The translations under genes and the position numbers were made by a program. The notes beneath the pieces were generated by a model, which was given only the letters and a program-made list of their open reading frames with translations, did no database searches and was not told where the DNA came from. Below, piece after piece: positions 38,009 to 47,033 of a stretch of 64,000 bases of DNA (positions are counted from its first letter, which is position 1; each line of letters starts with the position of its first letter). Source of the DNA: Sinorhizobium arboris LMG 14919 (lineage in GTDB: Bacteria; Pseudomonadota; Alphaproteobacteria; Rhizobiales; Rhizobiaceae); NCBI RefSeq assembly GCF_000427465.1, contig NZ_ATYB01000014.1, forward strand, positions 1,759,570 to 1,823,569, written 5' to 3'.

Positions 38009-39634
38009 TCAGACGCTGAGCGCCTGGTAACGGAACCGGTCGAAATCCGCAGGGATCGCGGTGCCCGAGATGTCGAAGGCGAACATGCCCGCGAATGCCC
38101 CCGTGAAGGAACCGTGCTCGCCGCGTCCGCCTTCGTCCGAAATCACGCCGGCGTCGAGCGCCGGCCCGATGGCGACCCATTCGGTCTGGGCGGCTCCCCG
38201 CCAGAAGAACTCAAGATCGTTGCCCCTCACCTCCATGGCGAGATGCACGGGGCCGTCGGGAACGGCGACGCCGCTGCCGACCGGATACGTCAGCCGCCCG
38301 TTCGGAAAGTCGCCCGGACAGGAGAATATCGTGACGACCCGTCCGAGCACCTCGTGCCATGTGACTCCGAGGGCGTGGAACTTGTGCCGGTTATAGTAAT
38401 GCGTGAGCCCCGCGGCCTGCTGATACGTCTCAGGAGCAACGTCGACGACGGTCTCGGCGCGGAAGGAATGATGCTCCTGCCGCCGTGCCACCAGCGCCTG
38501 TTCGAACCAGCTGCCAATGCTCTCGCGCCCGAAGAGCCGGAGATGTCCGTTCCGCGCGGCTAACGAGAAGATCCGCTCCGGCAGCGGGGTGCGTAGCCAC
38601 TGGAACTCCGGCGGAAGCCCCTGCTCGTCGAAATCGGTTTCAACCACGACACGCTCGGCGACGGTTCCTGCGGCGCCCGGCGCGGGAACCGTCACCTCGG
38701 GAACCGGCCCGCCGCTCTCGAGATAGAGCCAGCCATCCTCCCGCCAGACGCATTTCTGCAGCGCAGTCTCGCGCCCGAGCGTGCAGCGCCGCTGCGGCGG
38801 CAGCGGCCGCCCGCAAAGATGCGTATGATAGGCTTGGCCGTCTTGCGTCTCGACATATTGGCCGTGCCCCGCGCGCTGCAAAGCTGCCTCCGGGTGGTCC
38901 TTGGAGGTGATGAGATGCACGTTCGGGTGCATTTCATAGGGTCCGTCTATTGTGCGGGACCGCGCCATCCCCACGGCGTGGTCGTAACCGGTTCCCCCCT
39001 CGGCGACCGTCAGGTAATACCAGCCGTCGCGCTTGAAGAGATGCGGCCCTTCGACGAGACCGAGGGGACTGCCCGCGAAGATGTTCTTCACCGGGCCGAC
39101 GAGCTTGCGCGTTCGCTCGTCCCATTCCTGCAGCAGGATACCGTCGAAAGCGGGGCTCTTGGGCGAGCCGGTGAAGCTTTCAAGGCGGTGGTTCCACTGC
39201 ATGTTGAGAAACCACTTGCGACCATCGTCGTCATGGAAGAGCGACGGATCGAAGCCGGACGAGTTGATGTAGACCGGATCGGACCAGGTGGCTTCCACCG
39301 CCTCAGCCGTGACGATGTAGTTGTGCGCGTCCTTGAAGTTTCCGTCCAAGCGCTTGACGTCGGTATAGACGAGCCAGAACAGGCCGTCGCAATAGGAGAG
39401 GCACGGAGCCCATACGCCGCAACTGTCGGGGTTGCCGCGCATGTCGAGCTGGCTCGCGCGTTCGAGCGGACGGCGCACGAGCCGCCAGTTCACGAGATCG
39501 CGTGAATGGTGAATCTGGACGCCCGGGTACCACTCGAATGTCGAGGTCGCTATGTAATAATCGTCGCCGACCCGACATATGGATGGGTCCGGGTTGAAAC
39601 CGGGCAGAATCGGGTTGCGGATCGTCGCGGTCAT
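38009..39634 (-). CDS. Glycoside hydrolase family 43 beta-xylosidase-like enzyme
   Basis: 541 residues from ATG 39634 (GAGGAG upstream). Five-blade propeller with general-base Asp in GFNPDPSIC, the Asp in SSGFDPSLFHDDDG and acid Glu in GLVEGPHLFK; the C-terminal half is the beta-sandwich GH43_C2 domain. There is no signal peptide, so it acts on imported oligosaccharides (xylo- or arabino-). Upstream of it, divergently, is a TRAP transporter. Confidence 0.9.
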   Translation of the reverse strand: MTATIRNPILPGFNPDPSICRVGDDYYIATSTFEWYPGVQIHHSRDLVNWRLVRRPLERASQLDMRGNPDSCGVWAPCLSYCDGLFWLVYTDVKRLDGNFKDAHNYIVTAEAVEATWSDPVYINSSGFDPSLFHDDDGRKWFLNMQWNHRLESFTGSPKSPAFDGILLQEWDERTRKLVGPVKNIFAGSPLGLVEGPHLFKRDGWYYLTVAEGGTGYDHAVGMARSRTIDGPYEMHPNVHLITSKDHPEAALQRAGHGQYVETQDGQAYHTHLCGRPLPPQRRCTLGRETALQKCVWREDGWLYLESGGPVPEVTVPAPGAAGTVAERVVVETDFDEQGLPPEFQWLRTPLPERIFSLAARNGHLRLFGRESIGSWFEQALVARRQEHHSFRAETVVDVAPETYQQAAGLTHYYNRHKFHALGVTWHEVLGRVVTIFSCPGDFPNGRLTYPVGSGVAVPDGPVHLAMEVRGNDLEFFWRGAAQTEWVAIGPALDAGVISDEGGRGEHGSFTGAFAGMFAFDISGTAIPADFDRFRYQALSV

Positions 39635-39976
39635 CTCTTGCGTCTCCTCTTCGCGGTGCCGAATCCAGCCCGCTGCCTTTTCAAGATCTTTCACGTGGCG
39701 CTCCCCCATCGACGGCTCCGGCAGGTTTGCCGAAACCTCGAATCGTTGAAGGCGTCTGCGCGGACTTCAGTTTCCACGAAAGCTGCGGCGGAACATCGAC
39801 GGGAATCGCGCTTGCATGCCTAAGTTTTGATCATTCGCCGGCAGTCGGTATTCGACTTTCGTCTGAGAGCCCGTCCCTGTCCCGGAAAATCGAGCCTCGC
39901 ACTTGAAAGCAGGCTTGAAATGGGCACTCTGCCTGTGCTTGGCAAAAAACAAAAAACCATTGCGGGGAGGAACTCG
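39635..39976. other. Divergent promoter region, GH43 / TRAP
   Basis: 342 bases. No supported ORF. I looked for the LacI operator seen near 54 kb and did not find it here. Confidence 0.4.
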
Positions 39977-40552
39977 ATGAAACCGTTACTCGGCTTCAGC
40001 CGAATGATCGACGCCGTTACCGAAAAGATCGGCAAGGCGGTCTCTTGGCTTATTCTGGTGGCCGTGCTCGTGAGCGCCGGTAACGCCGTCATCCGAAAAG
40101 CGTTCAACATGTCGTCCAATGCATGGTTGGAGGCGCAGTGGTATCTCTTCGGCGCGGCCTTCATGTTCGCCGCAGCCTACACGCTGAGTCAGAACGAGCA
40201 CATACGCATCGACGTCGTCTACGGAATGTTTTCGCGGCGCGTCCAGCACTGGATCGACCTCTTCGGTCATGTCTTCTTCCTGATGCCCTTCGTGCTTCTC
40301 ATGCTCTATTACCTCGTGCCGTATGTACGCATGTCCTATGTCTCGGGCGAACTTTCTTCGAGCGCCGGCGGGCTCATCATCTGGCCCGCGAAAGCGATCC
40401 TGCTGATCGGCTTTGTGCTTCTCGCCCTGCAGGGCGTTTCGGAAATCATCAAGAAAATCGCAATCATGACCGGAAATATGGACGATCCGACTCCTTACGT
40501 TCCAACCCATGCACCCCTCGATGACGCCGTGGCGCCGGAGGCCCGTTCATGA
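39977..40552 (+). CDS. TRAP transporter small membrane subunit (DctQ)
   Basis: 191 residues, four helices, with the DctQ features NAWLEAQWYLFG and LSQNEHIRIDVVYG. The ATG at 39977 follows GGGGAGG. The stop overlaps the DctM start (ATGA), the usual coupling. Works with DctM and the DctP at 42547. Confidence 0.9.
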   Translation: MKPLLGFSRMIDAVTEKIGKAVSWLILVAVLVSAGNAVIRKAFNMSSNAWLEAQWYLFGAAFMFAAAYTLSQNEHIRIDVVYGMFSRRVQHWIDLFGHVFFLMPFVLLMLYYLVPYVRMSYVSGELSSSAGGLIIWPAKAILLIGFVLLALQGVSEIIKKIAIMTGNMDDPTPYVPTHAPLDDAVAPEARS

Positions 40553-42348
40553 TCGAGTTCATCGCTGACAACCTGGCGCCGATCATGTTCGTGTCGCTGA
40601 TCGTGTTCCTTCTGCTTGGATACCCGGTCGCCTTCTCGCTCGCCGCCAACGGTCTCCTGTTCTTCATCATCGGCGTCGAACTTGCGCCCTTATCCGACTC
40701 CATCAATCTTTCCTGGCCGCTGCTCAATGCATTGCCGGAACGATTCTGGGGAGTCATGTCCAATGACACGCTCCTCGCCATTCCCTTCTTCACCTTCATG
40801 GGCATTGTGCTCGAACGATCGGGCATGGCCGAAGACCTTCTCGATACGATCGGCCAACTCTTCGGGCCCGTACGCGGGGGGCTCGCCTACGCGGTCATCT
40901 TCGTCGGCGCACTGCTTGCGGCGACCACCGGCGTGGTTGCGGCATCCGTGATCGCGATGGGCCTGATCTCGCTGCCGATCATGCTGCGTTACGGCTACGA
41001 CCGGCGCATCGCAACCGGCGTCATCGCCGCCTCAGGCACGCTCGCGCAGATCATCCCGCCGTCGCTGGTGCTGATCGTTCTTGCCGATCAGCTCGGCCGT
41101 TCGGTCGGCGACATGTATGCCGGCGCCCTCATTCCCGGTCTCGTCCTGACGAGCCTGTATATGGGCTACATCGTGCTCATGACTTTCGTGAAGCGCGACT
41201 CCATGCCGGCACTGCCTTTGGAAGCGCGCACGCTCGGCTCCGGCGTCATCTCACTCGTGATCGCACTGCTGGTCGCGGTCGCCATCGCCTATGCGGCCCA
41301 CGTCTATCTTTCGCCGACGCAGGGGGAAAACGCAGACATCCTCGGGGCCACGGTGGGCATCGTATTCATCTATGTGGCCGCCATCGCCGACAGGACGTTG
41401 AAGATCAACGCCCTTTCGCGGCTTGCGCAGCAGGTGATCATCGTACTGATTCCGCCACTGGCTCTGATTTTCCTCGTTCTCGGCACGATTTTCCTCGGCA
41501 TCGCCACGCCGACCGAGGGCGGAGCCATGGGAGCCGTCGGCGCGCTCGTCATGGCGGCAGGCAAAGGCCGCCTCAACATGGAGGTCGTCCGCGCCGCACT
41601 CGCTTCCACGACGCGACTCTCCGCCTTCGTTCTGTTCATCCTGATCGGCGCCCGCGTCTTTTCGCTCACTTTCTACGGCGTCAACGGGCATCTCTGGGTG
41701 GAGCACCTGCTCACCGCATTGCCGGGCGGTGAAGTCGGCTTCCTGATCGCCGTCAACGTGCTCGTCTTCTTCCTGGCATTCTTCCTCGATTTCTTCGAGC
41801 TTGCCTTCATCATCGTCCCCCTGCTCGCACCCGCGGCCGACAAGCTGGGCATCGATCTGATCTGGTTCGGCGTACTGCTCGGTATCAACATGCAGACGAG
41901 TTTCATGCATCCGCCCTTCGGCTTCGCGCTCTTCTACCTGCGTTCTGTCGCAGCCAGGGTACCCTATCTGGACAAGGTGACCGGCAAAACGATGGAGCCC
42001 GTGACGACCGGCCAGATCTATTGGGGCGCCGTACCTTTCGTCTGCATACAGATCATCATGATTGCGCTGACGCTCATGTTCCCGCAGATGGTCCTGCATT
42101 ACAAAGGCAGCGGCGCAGGTGTAGACCCGTCGACGATCAAGATCGAAGTCCCGGGTTTCGGAACCGGCGGAGGCGGGCTGACCCTGCCCGACAATGGCGG
42201 CGGCCTCGGTCTTCCCGGCGGCCTGCAGCTGCCGGGCGGCAGCCCGCTCGACGGAGGCGCTCAGCAGCCGGACCAACCGGACACGGCGCCTCCGCCTCAG
42301 CAGAACAATCCGGCACCCGACCTCAGCGCGCCGCCATCGTTCAATTGA
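40549..42348 (+). CDS. TRAP transporter large permease (DctM) with Pro/Gly-rich tail
   Basis: 599 residues against about 430 for typical DctM. The core has about twelve helices and conserved blocks such as GVVAASVIAMGLISLPIML and IIPPSLVLIVLAD. A central insert (residues about 210-290) and an 80-residue C-terminal tail rich in Gly, Pro and Gln (from about 520) account for the excess. Larger DctM proteins of this kind belong to the TakM group, transporting 2-oxo acids or other monocarboxylates by sodium symport. Confidence 0.92.
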   Translation: MIEFIADNLAPIMFVSLIVFLLLGYPVAFSLAANGLLFFIIGVELAPLSDSINLSWPLLNALPERFWGVMSNDTLLAIPFFTFMGIVLERSGMAEDLLDTIGQLFGPVRGGLAYAVIFVGALLAATTGVVAASVIAMGLISLPIMLRYGYDRRIATGVIAASGTLAQIIPPSLVLIVLADQLGRSVGDMYAGALIPGLVLTSLYMGYIVLMTFVKRDSMPALPLEARTLGSGVISLVIALLVAVAIAYAAHVYLSPTQGENADILGATVGIVFIYVAAIADRTLKINALSRLAQQVIIVLIPPLALIFLVLGTIFLGIATPTEGGAMGAVGALVMAAGKGRLNMEVVRAALASTTRLSAFVLFILIGARVFSLTFYGVNGHLWVEHLLTALPGGEVGFLIAVNVLVFFLAFFLDFFELAFIIVPLLAPAADKLGIDLIWFGVLLGINMQTSFMHPPFGFALFYLRSVAARVPYLDKVTGKTMEPVTTGQIYWGAVPFVCIQIIMIALTLMFPQMVLHYKGSGAGVDPSTIKIEVPGFGTGGGGLTLPDNGGGLGLPGGLQLPGGSPLDGGAQQPDQPDTAPPPQQNNPAPDLSAPPSFN

Positions 42349-42428
42349 TGTGCATAAGTCCATCTTCGCTTTACCGAAGCAGTGAAGCGAAGATGGGAAT
42401 GAACTTCTCTCAGGTTGACAAGCTAAGC

Positions 42429-42464
42429 AAAAAGCCCCGGAGCATCATCGCTCCGGGGCTTTTC
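42429..42464. terminator. Bidirectional intrinsic terminator
   Basis: AAAAGCCCCGGAGC-atcatc-GCTCCGGGGCTTTT, 14 paired bases with A and T runs on opposite ends, between the converging dctM and dctP genes. Confidence 0.92.
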
Positions 42465-42480
42465 CATTTATCGATCCGGA

Positions 42481-42523
42481 GCACTTCCAGAAACAGCATG
42501 TGACGGTTTCCGTGCGGAAGTGC
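42481..42523. repeat. RIME-type element
   Basis: GCACTTCC...GGAAGTGC with internal AAAC/GTTT pairing, the pattern of rhizobial intergenic mosaic elements, just before the dctP stop. Confidence 0.6.
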
Positions 42524-42546
42524 GCAGGTTCAGGCGATAGCCCGGC

Positions 42547-43926
<1,380 letters not shown>

Positions 43927-43945
43927 TCAATAGATTCGAGCCGAT

Positions 43946-44974
43946 TCAGAGCTCGGCGGACTTTGCCCAGAGATTGATGTCGGCCTCGCGCGCATAGAGG
44001 TCGATCTCGCTCAGCTCCTCCACCGTGAAGCTATCGTTTTCCAGCGCCTTCACGCAATCGACGATCTGGGCGGAACGGCTCGCGCCGATAAGCGCGGAGG
44101 TGACGCGGCCGCCGCGCAGCACCCAGGCGAGCGCCATCTGGGCGAGCGTCTGGCCGCGCCGTTCGGCGATGCCGTTCAGCTTGCGGATATTGTCGATGAT
44201 TGCCGGACGGATGAAGTCCTTCTTGAGGAAATGGTTCTGCGCGGCGCGGCTGTCCTCCGGAATGCCGTTCAGGTACTTTGTCGTCAGCATGCCCTGGGCG
44301 AGCGGCGAAAAGACGATCGAACCGATGCCGTTCTCCTCCAGCGTGTCGATGAGGCCGTCGTCCTCCACCCAACGGTTGAGCATCGAGTAGCTCGGCTGGT
44401 GGATGACACAGGGCGTGCCCAGTTCCTTCAGGATCGCGGCCGCCTCGCGCGTGCGCTGCGAATTGTATGAGGAGATGCCGACATAGAGCGCCCGCCCCGA
44501 GCGGACGATGTGATCGAGCGCACCGCACGTCTCTTCGAGCGGCGTCTCCGGATCGAAACGGTGGGAGTAGAAGATGTCGACATAGTCGAGCCCCATGCGT
44601 TTCAGGCTCTGGTCACAGGAGGCGACGAGATATTTCCGGCTGCCCCACTCTCCATAGGGGCCGGGCCACATGTAGTAGCCGGCCTTGGACGAAATGATGA
44701 GTTCGTCACGCAGGCCGGCGAAATCGCTGCGCAGGATCTCGCCAAAGGCGATTTCGGCCGAGCCGGGCGGCGGACCGTAATTGTTGGCAAGATCGAAATG
44801 GGTGATGCCGAGATCGAAGGCCGTACGGCACATGTCCACCTTGCGCTCATGCGGCGTGTCGCCGCCGAAATTGTGCCAAAGACCCAGCGAAATCGCCGGC
44901 AGCTTCAAGCCGCTCCTGCCACAGCGATTATACTTCATCGTCTCGTATCGGTTTTCCGCCGGTTGCCAGGCCAT
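43946..44974 (-). CDS. YghZ-like aldo/keto reductase (L-glyceraldehyde 3-phosphate reductase family)
   Basis: 342 residues. It begins MAWQPAENRYETMKYNRCGR, the same layout as E. coli YghZ, with SLGLWHNFG, HFDLANNYGPPPGSAE, SSKAGYYMWPGPYG and YSHRFDPETPLEET. The catalytic Asp, Tyr, Lys and His are all present. It reduces small aldehydes with NADPH. Last gene of the minus-strand sugar block. Confidence 0.92.
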   Translation of the reverse strand: MAWQPAENRYETMKYNRCGRSGLKLPAISLGLWHNFGGDTPHERKVDMCRTAFDLGITHFDLANNYGPPPGSAEIAFGEILRSDFAGLRDELIISSKAGYYMWPGPYGEWGSRKYLVASCDQSLKRMGLDYVDIFYSHRFDPETPLEETCGALDHIVRSGRALYVGISSYNSQRTREAAAILKELGTPCVIHQPSYSMLNRWVEDDGLIDTLEENGIGSIVFSPLAQGMLTTKYLNGIPEDSRAAQNHFLKKDFIRPAIIDNIRKLNGIAERRGQTLAQMALAWVLRGGRVTSALIGASRSAQIVDCVKALENDSFTVEELSEIDLYAREADINLWAKSAEL

Positions 44975-45014
44975 GACTTATGTTCCTTCGTTCGCTTCGG
45001 TGGCCCTGAATACC

Positions 45015-45055
45015 CCTCCCCAACCCCTCCCTACAAGGGGGACGGGCTGGGGAGG
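45015..45055. repeat. Pyrimidine-rich hairpin between yghZ-like and Gfo/Idh genes
   Basis: CCTCCCCAACCCCTCCC pairs with GGGGGACGGGCTGGGGAGG across a short loop, with two mismatches. A GC-rich intergenic hairpin of a kind repeated in rhizobial genomes; it may reduce downstream expression within the block. Confidence 0.5.
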
Positions 45056-45064
45056 ATTCTATCG

Positions 45065-46198
45065 TTAGCGCAGCAACGCCCGCGCCTCTTCGATACCGAG
45101 CGCCGCCGGCTGGGTGCAGGTCGTCGAAAGCGTGACGAAGCTTCCCTCCTCGCCGGATTTCAGGATCGAGACCATCACATCGACGCCGTGGAGCGCGCGT
45201 TCCAGCGAGCAGCGGGCATCGCGTCCCCTGAGGATTGCATCCGCCATGTCCGCGAGCCCCGCCGTGCGATAATTGGCGATCGGGCCGAGCGGGTGGTCCC
45301 AGTTGTTGACGGCGAAGGGGTGGTCCCACACTTCAAGCGGCTGGATGTCCTTGTTCCGCCCGCTCGCTTCAACCGTGCCGCCGAAGAAGTTCGGGTCCGG
45401 AACGAAGAGCGACCCTTCGGTGCCATAAAGCTCCATGTTCGCATGGCGGTGCGCCCAGACATCCCAGCTTGCCGAAAGGGTGATGGTGGCGCCATTCTGG
45501 AACTCGAGCAGGGCATGAATGTTGGTGGGCGTCTTGACGGGGATCACTTCCCCGTTTCTGGGTTCGCTGGTGATGGTCCGCGTCGTGCTTGCCATGGAGG
45601 AAAGTGCGCCTACCCGCTTCACCGGTCCGATCAGGTTGATCAGGTTCGCGATGTAATAGGGCCCGAGATCGAGCACCGGCCCTCCGCCCGGCAGGAAGAA
45701 GAAGTCCGGATTGGGATGCCACATCTCCATGCCCGGGCTCATGACGTGGCAGGTTCCGGAGGTGACCCGGCCGATCTTGCCCGCATCGATAGTATCGCGG
45801 GCGAGTTGGTGGGCGCCCCCCAGGAACGTGTCCGGCGCGCATCCGACTGTCAGCCCCTTCCCCGCCGCAATTCTCCTGAGCTCCTCCCCCTGCTCCAGCG
45901 AGAGCACCAGCGGCTTCTCGGAATAAACATGCTTGCCGGCTTCGAGAATGGCCTTCGAGACCGGGAAGTGCGCCTCGGGGATCGTCAGATTGACGACGAT
46001 CTCCACCTCCGGATTGGCGAGCAGCGCGTCGATGCTCTGCGCAGTCACGTCGAATTCGGCGCCGCGTGCTTCCGCCGCTGCCGGATTGATGTCGGCGCAT
46101 GCGGCGATCCGAATGCCCTTGAACAGCGGGGCGAGCTTGAAATAGGTCGTGGAGATATTGCCGCATCCGATGATGCCGACACCAAGTTCTTTTGTCAT
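45065..46198 (-). CDS. Gfo/Idh/MocA-family sugar dehydrogenase
   Basis: 377 residues. Rossmann N terminus GIIGCGNISTTYFK and the EKPL motif (YSEKPLVLSLEQ); the C-terminal alpha/beta domain is complete (LDLGPYYIANLINLIG). NAD(P)-dependent oxidation or epimerisation of a sugar or sugar acid. It lies 15 bases after the TIM-barrel gene on the same strand, a pairing usual in inositol- and rare-sugar pathways. Confidence 0.92.
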   Translation of the reverse strand: MTKELGVGIIGCGNISTTYFKLAPLFKGIRIAACADINPAAAEARGAEFDVTAQSIDALLANPEVEIVVNLTIPEAHFPVSKAILEAGKHVYSEKPLVLSLEQGEELRRIAAGKGLTVGCAPDTFLGGAHQLARDTIDAGKIGRVTSGTCHVMSPGMEMWHPNPDFFFLPGGGPVLDLGPYYIANLINLIGPVKRVGALSSMASTTRTITSEPRNGEVIPVKTPTNIHALLEFQNGATITLSASWDVWAHRHANMELYGTEGSLFVPDPNFFGGTVEASGRNKDIQPLEVWDHPFAVNNWDHPLGPIANYRTAGLADMADAILRGRDARCSLERALHGVDVMVSILKSGEEGSFVTLSTTCTQPAALGIEEARALLR

Positions 46199-46213
46199 GG
46201 GAGTATCCGTCGA

Positions 46214-46975
46214 TCAGTAGGATTGAATCGCAGCCAGCGAGCGCTTGGCGAAACGCCTGAAGTCGCTGGGATTATCGTGTTCGGCGATGAAGTATTTCGC
46301 GGAGGTTCTGGAAAGCGCCTGGATCAATGCCTTCCAGTCGAGCGTCCCCTCCCCGACGTCGGCCCAACCGTCCTCGTCCGCCTTCTCGCCCTCAGGCGCG
46401 ATGTCCTTGACATGGACCGCCGTGATGCGAGAGGCGTATTTCGAGATCCAGGCAAAGGGGTCCGCACCGCCGCGCACGATCCAGGCAATGTCGGCTTCCC
46501 ACGAAAGGTCAGGACCTCCAGCCAGAATCTGGTCGAGCGGCACAGAGCCGTCGGCGAGTGCATGGAATTCGAAATCGTGATTGTGCCAGCCGAAATCGAG
46601 CCCCGCGTCGCGGAGCGGCTTGCCGGCCGACTGAAGCCGCGCGCCGAATGCCCGCCAGCCGGCAGCATCGCTCGGGCGCTGGTCCGGCATCAGATAGGGG
46701 CAGTATACGGCGCGAATGCCGAGCGCCTCGGCGATCTCAAGCACGCGGGGCGCGTCGCTCTCCAGCATGTCCAGGCCGAAATGCGCTGTCGGCATGGAGA
46801 GTCCGTTGCGCTCGAGCCCGGCCTTGAATTCCGCGATCTCCGCGTCCGAGAGCGCCGCATACAGGGCTCCATATCCTTCGACCTGCGTGTAGCCGGCAGA
46901 ACCGATAGCAGAGAGGACTTCGGCAAAGGGCGGGAAATTGCGGGCGCTGTAAAGCTGGAAGCTGACGTCTTTCAT
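46214..46975 (-). CDS. Sugar phosphate isomerase/epimerase (xylose isomerase-like TIM barrel)
   Basis: 253 residues, AP-endonuclease-2 fold. Typical strands: FDVSFQLYSAR-like start (KDVSFQLYSARNFPPFAEV), DFGWHNHDFEF with metal His/Glu, WEADIAWIVRGG, and the terminal YFIAEHDNPSDF. Acts on a keto- or 2-oxo sugar together with the adjacent Gfo/Idh enzyme. The substrate is unresolved. Confidence 0.9.
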   Translation of the reverse strand: MKDVSFQLYSARNFPPFAEVLSAIGSAGYTQVEGYGALYAALSDAEIAEFKAGLERNGLSMPTAHFGLDMLESDAPRVLEIAEALGIRAVYCPYLMPDQRPSDAAGWRAFGARLQSAGKPLRDAGLDFGWHNHDFEFHALADGSVPLDQILAGGPDLSWEADIAWIVRGGADPFAWISKYASRITAVHVKDIAPEGEKADEDGWADVGEGTLDWKALIQALSRTSAKYFIAEHDNPSDFRRFAKRSLAAIQSY

Positions 46976-47033
46976 CGAAATCTCCTGATGGTTTCGTTGG
47001 AATGGTTGCTTGGGAGTGGGCGTGAAACGGGGA

